64,000 bases of DNA from Enoplolaimus lenunculus (lineage: Eukaryota > Nematoda > Enoplea > Enoplida > Thoracostomopsidae): NCBI GenBank assembly GCA_030248215.1, contig JASANG010004128.1, positions 248,001 through 312,000 of the forward strand, in the 5' to 3' direction. The position numbers were made by a program, and so were the translations under genes. Positions 12,056 to 23,960 of the stretch are shown here, piece by piece (the first letter of the stretch is position 1; every line of letters begins with the position of its first letter). Under the pieces are notes generated by a model that saw nothing but the letters and a program-made list of their open reading frames with translations, ran no database searches and was not told where the DNA came from.

Positions 12056-13907
12056 GTTTCTTTACTGCACAAGTCTCAAAAACATTCAGAATATTATTTT
12101 GCTATTAAATATTGCAAAGCATGGTTAACCCTTTTTCGCATGAATATTTTCAATTTCGAACAAATCGAACTTTAAATCAGGATTCAAATCACAGCGCCTC
12201 GGGTGGGAGGCAGCTATGCAACCTTAAAAGAGGGGTTCTGACCTCTTGTGGAACTTTGGTACTGCACATACACTTTTTAAGCTAAGATATGCATTATATA
12301 GGGTGCTGAATGGCCAAAAATCATCCATCAGAATTAAGCCTATTCTCAACACGATGTGGTTGGACTCGCAAGAACAGAACGTAGCATGAGATTATGAAAT
12401 CGTCTCTGAAAACGGAACGCCTAGACTAGTGAACCAAAATGTACAAAGGATATCTTTGTTTGTTTAAAATTAAAATTTTGACAATATAAAAGTCTAAAAT
12501 ATACAAAATACCAAGTTTTCTGAACGACCAAAAAGTTTCAGCCGCACTATAGCAGATCGTGAGTGAATACAAACTTCATTTTTTGAAAGAATCTATCAAG
12601 GTGTTCTGTTATCCAATTATAGGTTTAAAACAGAGTTCAATCTATGCATCAACAAGTCGAGCAGCTCACTGCTTGAATCAAGAGACAGGCTAAATTTTGG
12701 CAAATTTCAATACAGTTAGTGAAATACAGTTATTTTTTATTCGGTTCAATAAATTATCGCTTAAAAATGGCAGCCAAATAAAAACAGCGAACCGCGTACA
12801 ATATCGTGTAAAGCTTTTTTATCTGAAAAGAACAAAATATACACAGACCTATATCTCATATTGTCAAACAACTAGAGACTCGCTTGGCATTTGGTGCCAT
12901 AATAAGGGCGACTTTAACCAACACAACAACGGCCTCTCGCAGATAAACATATATGGAGAAACACTCAGGCAAAATCCCCAACATACACAAATGGTGCGTT
13001 TTATATAGACTGAATCTAGCTAACCGAGAAATACCGTTTCTCATAGATGCTGTATATCCCACTAGTTGTGTAGTCGCATGCCTTTTGCTGGTACGTAAAA
13101 GCGCAGCCTGACTAGCTGGCCACAAACGAACCCACTACATTACTGTATATTGCCGGTTTCCGCGTGAGAAAACCCGCAAGCTAAACTGCTCAACAGCATA
13201 TGCATTCTGTTAAGTGTCAACTCTAGTTTGTAATAGACAGCAGCACAGTCACAGCAGAAACGCAAGGGTTCGGTTGCTACAAATAATTTGTCCTCTATGC
13301 TTAACTAAAAATCAAGTTTCAATTTTTGACCACAAAGTTAGATGAAATAGAAACTACTGAATTTGCTATTTTATCATGCCTGCTAAATATTATCAAAGCG
13401 GTTTTTAAGTTTTTCTTTCAATAACACACGGCAATCAAAGCTTTACACAAACTCTCTGAATGTCACACACAACTTGTACATAAAATACGGTCAATTTTCT
13501 GCAGAGGTCAGACATAGGGTGTTACAAGTACACCGATAAGGAATCTGTAGACAAATTCATTTCTTCGATGCAACTAATGCAATGTTTTCATGTTTTTAAC
13601 TTTAAGAGTACATTTAATTAAACGTACACATTGGTACCAAGCAATCAATGTTTTGTACCACGTGTTGTCAACCTCGCATTAGCATCAGACCTGAATACTA
13701 TATAACTATCGACCCGTTTCAAAACATACAACGTTTACTACCAAAATAAGCCATTATTAACATATTGCGTCATTAATACATAGGTATACCAACACATAGG
13801 GTGAAAAAAAGTTGTACAATTGGGGTCCATCACCGGTTCCGCTAAAAATTTTGTCGTAAGTTCCGACATTTTCCGTTCTGAAAATTTTCGTACTTTTGTA
13901 AAACATA

Positions 13908-14116
13908 CACTGCAAAAAATGGTGAGTCAAATTGACTCTCTCCGAAATAGGCTCTACGGGACTACAGAAACTGAGTCAGATTCGACTCCGCCAGTGTCGA
14001 ACACGCGATGAAGTGAGTCAAATTTGACTCTGGTGGAGTCGAAATTGACTCATTTTGTGTAGTCCCGTAGAGCCTATTTCGGAGAGAGTCAATCTGACTC
14101 ACCGTTTTTTGCAGTG
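13908..14116. mobile_element. TA-flanked fold-back MITE, copy 1
   Basis: The element runs from CACTGCAAAAAATGGTGAGTC to GACTCACCGTTTTTTGCAGTG and is flanked by TA on both sides, as in Tc1/mariner-type insertions. The two halves are almost fully complementary, for example GGCTCTACGGGACTAC against GTAGTCCCGTAGAGCC. It contains five TGAGTCA or TGACTCA words. No coding capacity. This is the most complete copy of a family also seen at 25743, 26151, 28141, 29159 and 31645. Confidence 0.88.
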
Positions 14117-14816
14117 TACGCTGTTCAGTGAGCTTGTTTACCTTGGAAATATTTTTGAAGTTTGTATCGCCGAGAATTTTTAAAAAGAAGCTTGAACAAA
14201 ATTATAACCATACCATTCAAATTTATGCGGTAAAATTTGTACAAATTCAATGTTATTTCAACTACGTAAATTTTCTACATTCTGTTACCCTGGTTAATAG
14301 TAGAAAGTGCGGTCCGTGTATAGAACACGACCCGAACAGTAGTATAAGCATATTACTAAGCCTAAGTTTAAGTCTAAGAGTAAGGATGAGCCTATTCTCA
14401 AGCCTAAGAATAAGCAAAAAACGTTAGTCTAAAAAGCTTAAACTGATTGTATTACAGCCCCGCCTCAAAACGATCTGGCCCTGTATTATACATGGGCCGA
14501 GAATGTGAATACTACGATTTAAAGAAATTAAAAACATGACACTCGCATGAAACCGTACTATTCGTAGAAATATACTAGAGATGCATTTAGAAAACTTCAA
14601 ACTCACAGAAACAATTTGAAAACGTGAGCAGGTGTAACTTTTGCAGACCGCGAAATTAGGTAAATTAGGTTCAGAGATAATAAATGTTCTTGCTCGCATT
14701 AATTTAACCGTTGATAAAGCTCCCAAAGTCATGATAACTCGATGGCACAATATATTTACAGTAAAATTATGCAATCAGGTCGTGTTGTGACGTATTATTT
14801 CATTATGTCGTAAACA

Positions 14817-16791
14817 TTAGCGTTTGAATATACGACACTTATTTTTCTGTTCCGGTGCAGTAGTCGCAACAAGAATATCAGGCAGTTTTAGATCGTCCTG
14901 CCGTCCATGCCTAGAAACAAAAACTTCTTTATATATTATCAATTATAGCAATGTAGCCAACATTGTGTAAAATGGAATAAAGTATATTCATGAAAAATTT
15001 CGAAGGAGGTTTCTTATGTTACATCCGGGAATATTGCAAAAAAACATGAATATTCTCTGTGAACAATAATCCGTTTGTTGCATTAATGCAAATCCATCGG
15101 TTGCTTTAAAGTGGATTTCTAGGTTTTGTTAATAGTAACGCTCTGCCAAAACTAATTGAGTTGTACATGGCATTTTGGAGATATATAGTCATCACGGAAA
15201 CTGTCCGATACATTTTATCAGGCATTATGGCTTTAGTCAAAATATATATAAAGGGGTGTAACCGGAGAAGTCAAATACCAGAGGCCAAGAAAACATACCG
15301 GCGTCGGTGGTGACGAAATTAGGTAGTTTAAACAAATGTGTAATTCGCTAATTTTAGGAAGTATCCATATAAAACGTTGTCAAAAATGTCGGATTTAGGT
15401 TAACTTTAAAGAGAATTTCGACAATTTGAGCTCAAAATTGAACCAAAACTTAAAGCCAAACGCACCGAACGATGCAATTTTTGAAAAATTATATAAAATT
15501 TCACTCAGCAAACATTCTACCCAAACCGGAGCATGCCGCAGTCGGAGACAGGTCTTCTGTTGTACCCTGGTATATGATATTTAAAAATACATAGTCAATA
15601 ACATTTTGGTTCCAATGTCTATGTTTTGCAGTACGATGCGTATGAGTAAATTATCGGTATCGGTATTTTTCAGTTTGGTTGCGCATTAGTTTAGACGCGA
15701 CCTGCCTCTATTCTGTTACTGTTATTCAACAAATTGCACAACCATTACTAAACGGAAAGAATAAAAACGTTACATACTGCGTTAAATCTTCAATATCAAC
15801 AAGCATAGAATCTTGCTCCATATGTAGGCTATCTTTCTCAATCAGAAGCTGTACTAGCTCTTCGTTAAGCACTAAAATATCACGCAACGCCAATCCCAGT
15901 GATAGATTTTGAGTAAAATAGACTAAAAGCGTGCAGCTATTATCTCCAACACCATTTAATCAAATTCTGCATCAACACGGAACAAGTTCGAAATGCTAGT
16001 TCCGAGAAAGACCTTAGGGAATGGCCGGATGGGTTTTAAGAAGTAGATGGCGCGTGACAGATATGTACAGCAAGCTTATCTATGGACCGGCCAGACCAAG
16101 CCAGCGGGGAAAACGACCAGTATAGAAACTTTGCTTGCTGTAGCACAAAGGTTCACATTTATAAAAATATACACACGACTTACATTATTGCTGACCAAAA
16201 CCAATTCTTATAAAACATTAACATAGTAGTTAAATAGTTGGAAAGTACATGACACACAATTTTACCTTCAATCTTTGAATGAAAATCATTCACAATGATC
16301 TGGAGCTGGGTTACATTCATACGCATAAGATTTAAACGACTGAGCTTTTTCTTGCCAACAGTAAACCCAATCTAAATAATGTATTTATCACGAAATAAAT
16401 GCTAAGTTGTCAATTTGGCAAATTGAACAAATTTTCTTCTAGTATAAAATGAATAACATCTATAAAAAGCAAGTACCGATGTTAAAAGCTAGGCATAGCT
16501 AGAGATTTTTATAAAAACGGTAGCAATGAACAAAACAACCATTTGTTAACATCACATGACCATAGATCACCGCTGAAACGACAACACTACAACACCTCTT
16601 TAAACGATGCAGTTGGTAAAAAATGCAATCACGTACCACGTCTCCTGCAAAGGATTTTGACGCTATTGACGCCTGTTGCTTTTCGACCTCCATTTGCATT
16701 ACTGCAGCTTGTTTTGCTTTCGCAAGCATAACACGCGTTTCTTGTTCTAATCTCGTGGCACGTGATTCAGGGTTTTCTTCGTCCGCTTCAT
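14817..16791 (-). CDS. SCHIP1: SCHIP1 exons 6-9: conserved C-terminal coiled coil
   Basis: Exon 6 (16637-16791) gives [20 protein letters not shown] and continues to MQMEVEKQ, the family's basic-acidic helix. Exon 7 (16266-16371) gives [18 protein letters not shown]. Exon 8 (15778-15871) gives [20 protein letters not shown] and the LVDIEDLT core. Exon 9 (14817-14910) supplies a 30-residue tail ending CRIFKR and the stop. In the known family this segment mediates dimerisation and partner binding. Splice sites are canonical: GTACGT, GTAAAA and GTATGT donors with pyrimidine-rich acceptors. Confidence 0.95.
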
Positions 16792-19700
16792 CTGAATTAA
16801 ATGATTCAACCAAGAACAGCAATTTTTTAAATAGTATTTTATCTCCTGCAGCGCAATATGCAGGGAGTAAACAGAATTCCGATACGCGTTAGAATTACGA
16901 ATTTAAAACGCGTTCCGACCCGGATTACAGGTGCAATCGAAATCGAAATTTTTTGTCTAGTTTGCTGCGTTGCTGTTGTCTTATACTTCTTAATTCATGA
17001 TTCTGCTATTAAATTCTAAATTCGAATGGGAATAGACTTTGCTTCTTTGCTGTTGTCTTATGCTCCTTAATTAATACTTTTGCTATTATTCAATTTTGCA
17101 TAAAATGCCCACGTGAACTCTTTGTAAAAGTTCAGCAGCAAAGAACAGTCTTATAGAAATATATTGGAACAGCGCACACAAATTATGATATATATTGCAT
17201 AGTAAGGCTCGCGATCTAAGAAAATAGTATTCTAGTTTTGTGAATCCGATCTTTAATTCTGCTTCGTTTAGTACGCTTCCAATATGATAAATCAAAAACA
17301 ACAGAGATGCACTTACCTAAACGATCTTGTACTCGCCTCCTGAGATCAGACGCTTTTTTGGTTGAATCATTTGAAAAGCTGGACATGCTTCGTCCCAAGC
17401 CGAGCTTAAATTAAAAAGCGTTGAAGAGTGGAACATTTCAAATTGAGTAGACGTGTGTATAAATTAGGGATGTGCCGATTAATCGGCATCGGCATTGCAA
17501 AAAAATTGCCGATTCTTTGCCGATACTTTTTCCACATAACATTCAATTAGAATGCTATCAATGTCCTCATATGATGTAATGTAGTAACCTATCTGTTTAT
17601 TAAGCATGGTGTACTAGAGTTGGAATCAGCATCGTCAAATTTTTAAAATAAGAATTGGCATCGGTATCGGCAAAAATTTTGGTATCGGCACATCCCTAGT
17701 ATAAAGCCAATACTTATTTGGAATCAAATGGTTGTTGTTAGTGACAAACTTGCTTCATAACGACAACTGTAGTACCTAGCTAACGGACAGATTTTTTGTA
17801 CATTTTACGGTGCATTTGCACACCTTTGCTTGAAAATGCGCACAGATTTTTGAAAATGCACATCGAAACGCACAGTAACTTAAGCTGGAGCCGAAAATCA
17901 GTTATCAGGAAATAAATATACCAAATAACTAATCAGGAAATAAATATACCACATAATTGTATGTGTGATGTGACCTAAGAACTAGAAACTAGCCATTCAA
18001 AGTCGTCATAAAAAGCAAAAAATGCACAAGTGAATTCCTAAATGCGCAGTTCAGTTTGAAAATGCACATATGTTTGCACACCTCGTACATTTGAAAAACA
18101 CCTTGCTAGCGGACCATCCATTCAAAAGAAAACAGAAGTCATCAAAGCAAGATTCATTCGATAATTGCTCTCTTGTACTTTAGCGCTGATTTAAAACAAT
18201 AGTTGAATCATGCAAAACAAGGAATTAGTGTCACGGCAAAACGCACTTTGCTGTTAAGTCCAAACCAAAGTTAACGCAAAGACAACCCATACAAGTTTTC
18301 CACAATGGAATGTATCAATATAAGCCAACTGTCTTATGAATATATGAAGCTCCATGTCAATTGTCTTTTCAGTCGAAGATCAAACTGCCGTAACCTCATA
18401 AATCTCTGCTTTTGGACCAGCAGCCGTATTACTAGATTTTTGTTAATCGTAACACATGGTTACATTATCAAATAATAAAACTGCAAGCGGGAGTCTGAAC
18501 ATGACGTAAACGAAACCGAGACTAATAAGCTCCATTAATTATTCAATTCAAACCTAAACTCAGCAACAAACTGAAATCACAAAAGCTTCAAAACTCTGTG
18601 GAAGTAATTTATTTTGCGTAAGTACAATTACTTACTGTACCAAAATTAAAAGAACATTGAATGCTAATTACTTAGTAGCGTTAATCGAAATAACGCAGTA
18701 ATAAACAAATTTTGTGTAAAATTTGAACAACTCTGACTTTTACAATTCTGTAGACAAAATTCACAAATTAGGTTCTGACTCCAAAATATCAAAAACTAAT
18801 CAAACGCATCTCGTGGGCATTGCGGACAAACGAGACTTACAAAGCTTGGAAAAAGCGACGATGGTTTGAAGTATTGTGAAAACAATTCCTAAATGTTACA
18901 AAAACAACATCTTGAGTGAACGTAAAGGCGCGAAAGACTGTAGAAACCTGCAGTCTCGGAGCAAGCGCTAAACCATGATAGAAAGAGCATTGAACAGAAA
19001 CGAAACTAAACCAGTTTGAAACTCCAAATAGCTCTAGCTGCTCAAATTCACAAATATGGTCAACATTCTAATTTAAAATTTCGCCGTTCATCAATGCAGC
19101 AAACACAGGCTGCAGATGTAAATTTCAAAACTCACGCCACTCAAAGTCATGAGTTGTATATAAGCAAGCAACTTACTTTACACTTAGATCTAGCAGAAGT
19201 TCCTCCAGATTCAAAAACCGAAACATCTTGCATATCGCCTAAGTCCGGAGTCGATTTACTTTTTGGTACTAATGTATCGCAGGTGGCCGGTACTTCGCAC
19301 TCAGAACCCACATTAGACATAGCTGCATCGTTCATAAAACAAATCTAAAAGAACGTAAAGCAAAATACCAAGTATGGTCTGATAAATATGCTTTACAACA
19401 TTAAACGCAATAATCTGCAGTTAATATCTACATAATTTACTAAACCTTGTATCGGATGCCGCAATTCGCACGAATAAACACTATTTCAAACATGTCAGTT
19501 TCAAAAATACATTTTTCAAAAGCAAAATTCTTAATTTGAGCTAATTATATAAAAAACCGTTTCAATTTTTCCCGAAGAAAGAATATTATATTACAAATGT
19601 TTAGCGGAAAAGTATGTGAAACAGCAAAGCAACAACCCAAGGATCTCCAACAAGACTGGTCATTAGCATGGTGAAACAACATAATATGAAGTTATATTTA

Positions 19701-22700
19701 TCTTATTTAATATAAGCGCAAACCTACCTGAAGATTCATTCCCGACTGTAATCTTGTCCCAAGATTAGATTTCTGAGGACGAGTTGTTGCAGCAGGTGGA
19801 TAGCATTTGAGAGTTCGAGGTTGTTGAGATATGCTTGCGATTATGTCATCACTCATCAACTTAAAATGATTAAACAGCTAAGAATTGCTTAATTCAATGC
19901 AGTGAAAAATCACTATTCATACCGGAGTAAAAACTGGAATCCCATTATCATTATTAAAAATTATACACCAGCCGTAAGGAACAACATGTATCGAACGAAG
20001 CTCGAACAAACTTAGTTTATAATCGGTCTATACATTCAATGATTATAAAACAGAAACGCATATTTTGGCACACTTACTTTGTTCTAATAGTCCAGTCGAA
20101 AGTTAATTTAAAAAGACCTAATTTAGTTTTAACCAGTTAAGCTTATATGCATATTAATTAGCTATTAGACAACTATTCAATTATCGCTTTTGGGTGGTTT
20201 ATAAACAATTTGTTCAGATAGCGCGCACCCAAAAATCCTAAACGTTTAAAAGTTCTAATTTAGGTTTAAAAACGGCTGAAAATATTAAAACCTCCAAGCG
20301 ACATAAACTCTCCCGGATAACACAGTTGAAAACAAAAAGTTTGACCGCCGAGTATATACAAAACATAAATTGCTTAGCGAAAATCCGAGCTTTGCTCGGA
20401 GGTGTTTCAAGATACGAAACATTATTTTCAAAAGCGCTAACTTTTCTTTTGGTTGCTTCGTCTTCGGCCGCTGCTTTAGACAGTTGTTCTTCAAGACGTG
20501 CAAAATCAAATTGAGGCATTGCAGTATCTAAGCAGCCAATTTCTTGCTCTATACTCGCTCTTGATTTGGATGATCGCGCTGTATTGTTTGTGTAGTTTGT
20601 CCGCAAAGTACAACCGGGGCTCATTGCAGAAAACGGATTCGCCCGTGATTGACGGCAACTTGAATTCTGCGACGACAACTGTGTATGTTCAATATTGTCG
20701 TTTGCTGCTGAATGGCAACGTGTTTCTTGGTTGTTGATTTCGTCACAGGTGTCGTGGGATGGTGAACAATGCTAAAATACACACAACGCTTAAATAGTTC
20801 AACCGGCATTACGCAGGAATCCGATTGGGCACCTCGGTGCGAAACCAGGACTTGACTGACGGATATTCACAGATGAAATAGTTGTCATTTTCAACGAGGG
20901 AAGCAGTCATTCTTGCTTGCTCGAAAATGATGTAAACATAGTGAAATAAATTGTTCGTAGGTACTATGTGGACAAAATCTACAGAAGGTAATATCTTCAC
21001 TCTTACGCACAAAACCTAGTATATAAAGATTTTTATTTAGTTGCCTGATGGTGCGTTTAACACTAACGGTTTGCTTGCGTTGGAAGGTCAGTTCGTGAGC
21101 AGGTGTCAATTGGAAACAATCAAAGAAGCTGCGCTTTGAAGCACGGGCTAAATTTCGATTAATTAAGTAATCGAACAAGTAAATCGGGAAAGAAGGCTTT
21201 TCAAAAATTGGGGTACCATTGTTCAATAGTAATAGAGTTGTTAACCGCAATATTCAAATGAAAATACAGATTGATTATTTTCGAACTGTTAGTAGCCATA
21301 TACGTATTACGGATATCGTAGCTAATGTTGATAGTTATTTTTACGTATTTTAACTTGGGCCCGGTTGACACCGGCCCAGCCCAGGTACCGGAGTCTAGGG
21401 CCCAGGATCAACTCTAAACAGTGCATACTAATTTGGAATGATTAATAATATAAACATGTGCATACTAGCAGGGTGGATTCACGATTAGACCAAATCCGAA
21501 ACCTGCATGTTGCAAATTTCAGATATATCTACAATTTGTTTCAGAATATCAACGCAATGCCTGCCGCATAACTGTTAAACATTAATATATTTCGTGCCTG
21601 ACCACAGTTCTAAAATTTGTGACCTGAAACAAAAATATTGATTTATGTAACAAATTATTTAAAATATTTTTTGTTTAGCAATGAAAAACGATATTGCCGA
21701 ACATTGTCGGATTCGGCTTTTTCGCAACCGAATCAGAAACCGAACCGCAAATGTTTACCAATTCGAATCCGAACTATTGTTGACACCCTGCCTACTACCC
21801 ATCCGTATGGGACTGTGCATACAGAATTCGATATTGGCAACAACCGGTACCCTTAAAATATACGCAATTGAGTAGCGTTAGTTCGACTTATGTATACGTG
21901 TATATAACATTCAATCAATTACCGGTAAGCTCAGCGACGTTGCCGTTAAAATATTCGATTCGTTCTGCCGCTCAATTACACAAGATCCATTTGTTTTGAT
22001 ATTTGAAATAATGGTGCCAGCAGTTGTCGACGCTTCAGAGTCGGTTTGTGGCGATGTCAGCGGCTCTTCCAAGGAATTTGCAAACAATTCCGGGGTCATT
22101 ACTGCATTATCCCGACCACAGATTTGACTTGAATCCTCTTGCGCGGTCGTTGACGGCCAGTTTCTGTTCGACGGTGACATAGACCGAACGTCCACGGCCG
22201 AAAACGAATCTGAGCTGCATGAAGTTGAGGAACCTAGCATTTCAGCATCCATGACTTCAGTTTTACAACAAATAACGTCTATTTGCCCACGAAAATCTCT
22301 GTGTTTTTGATCGCTGCCGTTTGCGACATCGCGGCTCGTTTCGTCGGTTCTGCCATTCGGTGAAAACCCGGTGGCCCTTTGAATGTTAGTTTCACATTCA
22401 TCTTCAAGACTAGACGCGTTTGAGCATAGTTCTGTTTCTCCACCGGCGTTCGAACTGCAGCATTCATAGTCGTCGTCATCATCATCATCACAATCACAAA
22501 CATCAATTTCATGTCCTCGAACACTACTGGATGTTTCATTTGCTATAAAATTTGAGTCTTTCTTCGTTTTTTCACACGCCGCTGTTTTAAAGTGGTGATT
22601 ATCTTGAGAGAACATATGATTACTTCCATCTAAGAAATTTATCTCATTACAAATAATATTCACTTCCTTCGCCCCTTCAGAACTGTGATTCCCAACTCGA

Positions 22701-23473
22701 CTTGTTTTTCCCTTCCGGTTGTATGATAATCTCGGGCTAGACGTGAATCCTAAATCAACCAAACTACGGGCCTCATCCAGCGATGATTGATGTTGATGTT
22801 GCACCGGAGTTATAACTGGATTTGGTGGCTCCAACAACTGGTGAGGTGATACTTGAAACTCTGTATGGCTGTGTGGTAGTTTTTTACCACAATGGCAATG
22901 ATCGGAAACAGAATAATTCGTTTTATCGTTAGCTACGTGTTCCAATCTTTTACGCTGTTGATTTAATTTTTGAGTTTCAAAGTTAGTCGTTGGTGTTGAC
23001 TCTGTCATGGGCATCTCTTGCGATGTGAAAGAAACTTTACTTGTCTCTGGCATCACCGGAGGGGAATTTAATAAATTTTTTACAAATTTTAGTTGACTAA
23101 CATCATCGTCATCGTCTCCACTTTGACCTCCAATAAGATCAGTTACCATTAAAGTATCAACAAAAACACGGTCAAATTGTATTTTGTCAGCCGGATCGTC
23201 AAGGAAAAAATTATTCTCTGGATCTCTTTTTTCAAATGCCAAATTATTTTTGAACGCATCAACATCATTGTTATGATTACACAAATTTACATGACTGGAA
23301 TCGTCTGTCAGGTTTGTACCGTTTATACATAAACCGATATCATGTTTCGATGAACTGTTTAAGAGATTGTTATTGCTCGGATATATACCCAACAATTCAT
23401 TCGTGTCTTTGTTATTGTTGTTGTCATGATCGCCAGTCGTAGTTCGTATCGAATCTGGGCAAACGTCTGCCAT
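14817..23473 (-). CDS. SCHIP1: Schwannomin-interacting protein 1 homologue, complete coding model
   Basis: Nine exons on the minus strand join without a phase conflict: 21923-23473, 20421-20771, 19728-19859, 19177-19344, 17317-17404, 16637-16791, 16266-16371, 15778-15871 and 14817-14910. They total 2739 nt, encoding 912 residues plus a TAA stop. The last four exons give the family signature: [20 protein letters not shown], then LNEELVQLL, then [14 protein letters not shown]. These match the C-terminal coiled coil of vertebrate and fly SCHIP1. The family binds merlin and ankyrin, and in flies it acts in Hippo signalling at the membrane cortex. The N-terminal 517 codons have no recognised fold. 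Start: the ATG at 23473-23471 follows an in-frame TGA three codons upstream, although a 5' non-coding exon may exist. The least certain splice site is the exon 2 donor (GTTTCG), which lies beside an inserted repeat. Confidence 0.93.
15253..15568 (+). repeat. MITE-like repeat with GGGGTGTAACCGG and TTGTACCCTGG ends
   Basis: The left end GGGGTGTAACCGGAGAAG and right end CTTCTGTTGTACCCTGG are imperfectly complementary. The interior matches 6585-6895. It lies in the SCHIP1 intron between exons 9 and 8. No convincing target duplication was found, so the class is uncertain, perhaps related to the CAGGGTGCAACC hAT-like family. Confidence 0.5.
17317..20771 (-). CDS. SCHIP1: SCHIP1 exons 2-5: variable central region
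   Basis: Four exons (20421-20771, 19728-19859, 19177-19344 and 17317-17404) add 117, 44, 56 and 29 codons. Exon 2 ends in a short coiled coil ([20 protein letters not shown]). Exon 3 reads [19 protein letters not shown]. Exon 4 has the Ser/Pro patch [14 protein letters not shown], a plausible phosphosite cluster. Exon 5 has [12 protein letters not shown]. Three of the four have AG acceptors with GTAGGT or GTAAGT donors. Exon 2 lacks a strong donor: AAT followed by GTTTCG is the only site that keeps phase, and a repeat copy begins 17 bp further on. Confidence 0.78.
17465..17698. mobile_element. hAT-like MITE, 234 bp
   Basis: Terminal inverted repeats TAGGGATGTGCCGA and TCGGCACATCCCTA bound 234 bp of non-coding sequence rich in ATCGGCA words. 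The flanks are GTATAAAT on the left and GTATAAAG on the right, an 8-bp target duplication with one mismatch, as made by hAT transposases. The near edge is only 60 bp upstream (minus strand) of the acceptor of SCHIP1 exon 5, so it lies over the likely branch-point area. Confidence 0.85.
19955..20404 (-). repeat. Second copy of the hairpin and 175-bp element, inverted
   Basis: Read on the minus strand it starts with CCGAGCAAAGCTCGG (stem CCGAGC, loop AAA) followed by a TTATGTTTTGTATA block, and ends with GTTCGAGCTTCGTTCGATACATG. This is the same order and ends as the element at 3423-4412, with fewer internal units. It sits in the SCHIP1 intron immediately 3' of exon 2. Confidence 0.72.
21923..23473 (-). 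CDS. SCHIP1: SCHIP1 exon 1: long acidic disordered region
   Basis: A single 1551-nt exon encodes 517 residues opening [20 protein letters not shown]. It is rich in Asp, Ser, Asn and Glu, with Asp runs (GDDDDDVSQ and an uninterrupted run near [14 protein letters not shown]) and several Cys/His-rich spots such as [11 protein letters not shown]. Nothing suggests a folded domain, transmembrane segment or signal peptide. It ends in phase 0 at CCG followed by GTAATT. Its place in SCHIP1 is inferred from phase continuity with the next exon, the same strand and the lack of a stop before the donor. It might belong to one of several alternative 5' starts. Confidence 0.8.
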
Positions 23474-23838
23474 TAACAATCAACCGAAATTTTTAAACGA
23501 AATAATCATAAACATCATTAACCTACAAATTATACAAAGTTAGTGCATTTATACAGACTTAGAAGACATTCACTACAATATATAGTTGCATGTAATGTAT
23601 ATTTATTAGAAAAAATCAAATAGGATTCATAAATTGTTACACGCTTTCCTCAAAAATAGTGGGTAAACGCGGATACCTGTGGTAGTTGGTAGTACAGGTG
23701 ATTTTGCAAAAAACTTGCTCTGGAAATCATCAAGCGTACACTGTCATTCTAGAAAGTTTTGTAGGTCCATTTATTTATATTTGGAACAGTTTACGTGAAA
23801 ACATATCTGAGCAACCATTAATTACTGCTTCCAGTCCC

Positions 23839-23960
23839 GTGGGGCAGCGGTAAAAGTGTCGGCCTGACACGCAAAAAGTCGCTACTTCGAAACCACCCGT
23901 AACACATTTTTCCAGCAACTTTGTTAAAAAGGTCTGAAGTCCCAGTTCCTACCTAGAATA
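23839..23960 (+). mobile_element. tRNA-related SINE, copy 1
   Basis: The head GTGGGGCAGCGGTAAAAGTG resembles a tRNA A-box region, and ACTTCGAAACC resembles a B box (consensus GGTTCGAANCC). Downstream, AAAAAGGTCTGAAGTCCCAG followed by TTCCTACCTA is shared with the copy at 44565-44690, whose head also resembles a tRNA. It is too degenerate for a working tRNA gene. The boundaries are approximate. Confidence 0.6.

Larger units (their letters stand above)
11889..14816. other. Intergenic region between GABBR1 start and SCHIP1 stop
   Basis: The region holds the presumed GABBR1 promoter and 5' UTR just above 11888. It also contains a 46-bp perfect tandem duplication (11964-12055), one MITE (13908-14116), and a TTAGGC-like repeat with a flanking shared block (about 14340-14500). 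No exon with a recognisable product was found on either strand. Several short open frames occur, but none has splice signals and similarity together. Confidence 0.6.

Noticed and set aside
23839-23912. A true tRNA gene
   Set aside because: A-like and B-like boxes are present but the stems do not pair properly and the sequence runs into a repeat tail shared with another copy.
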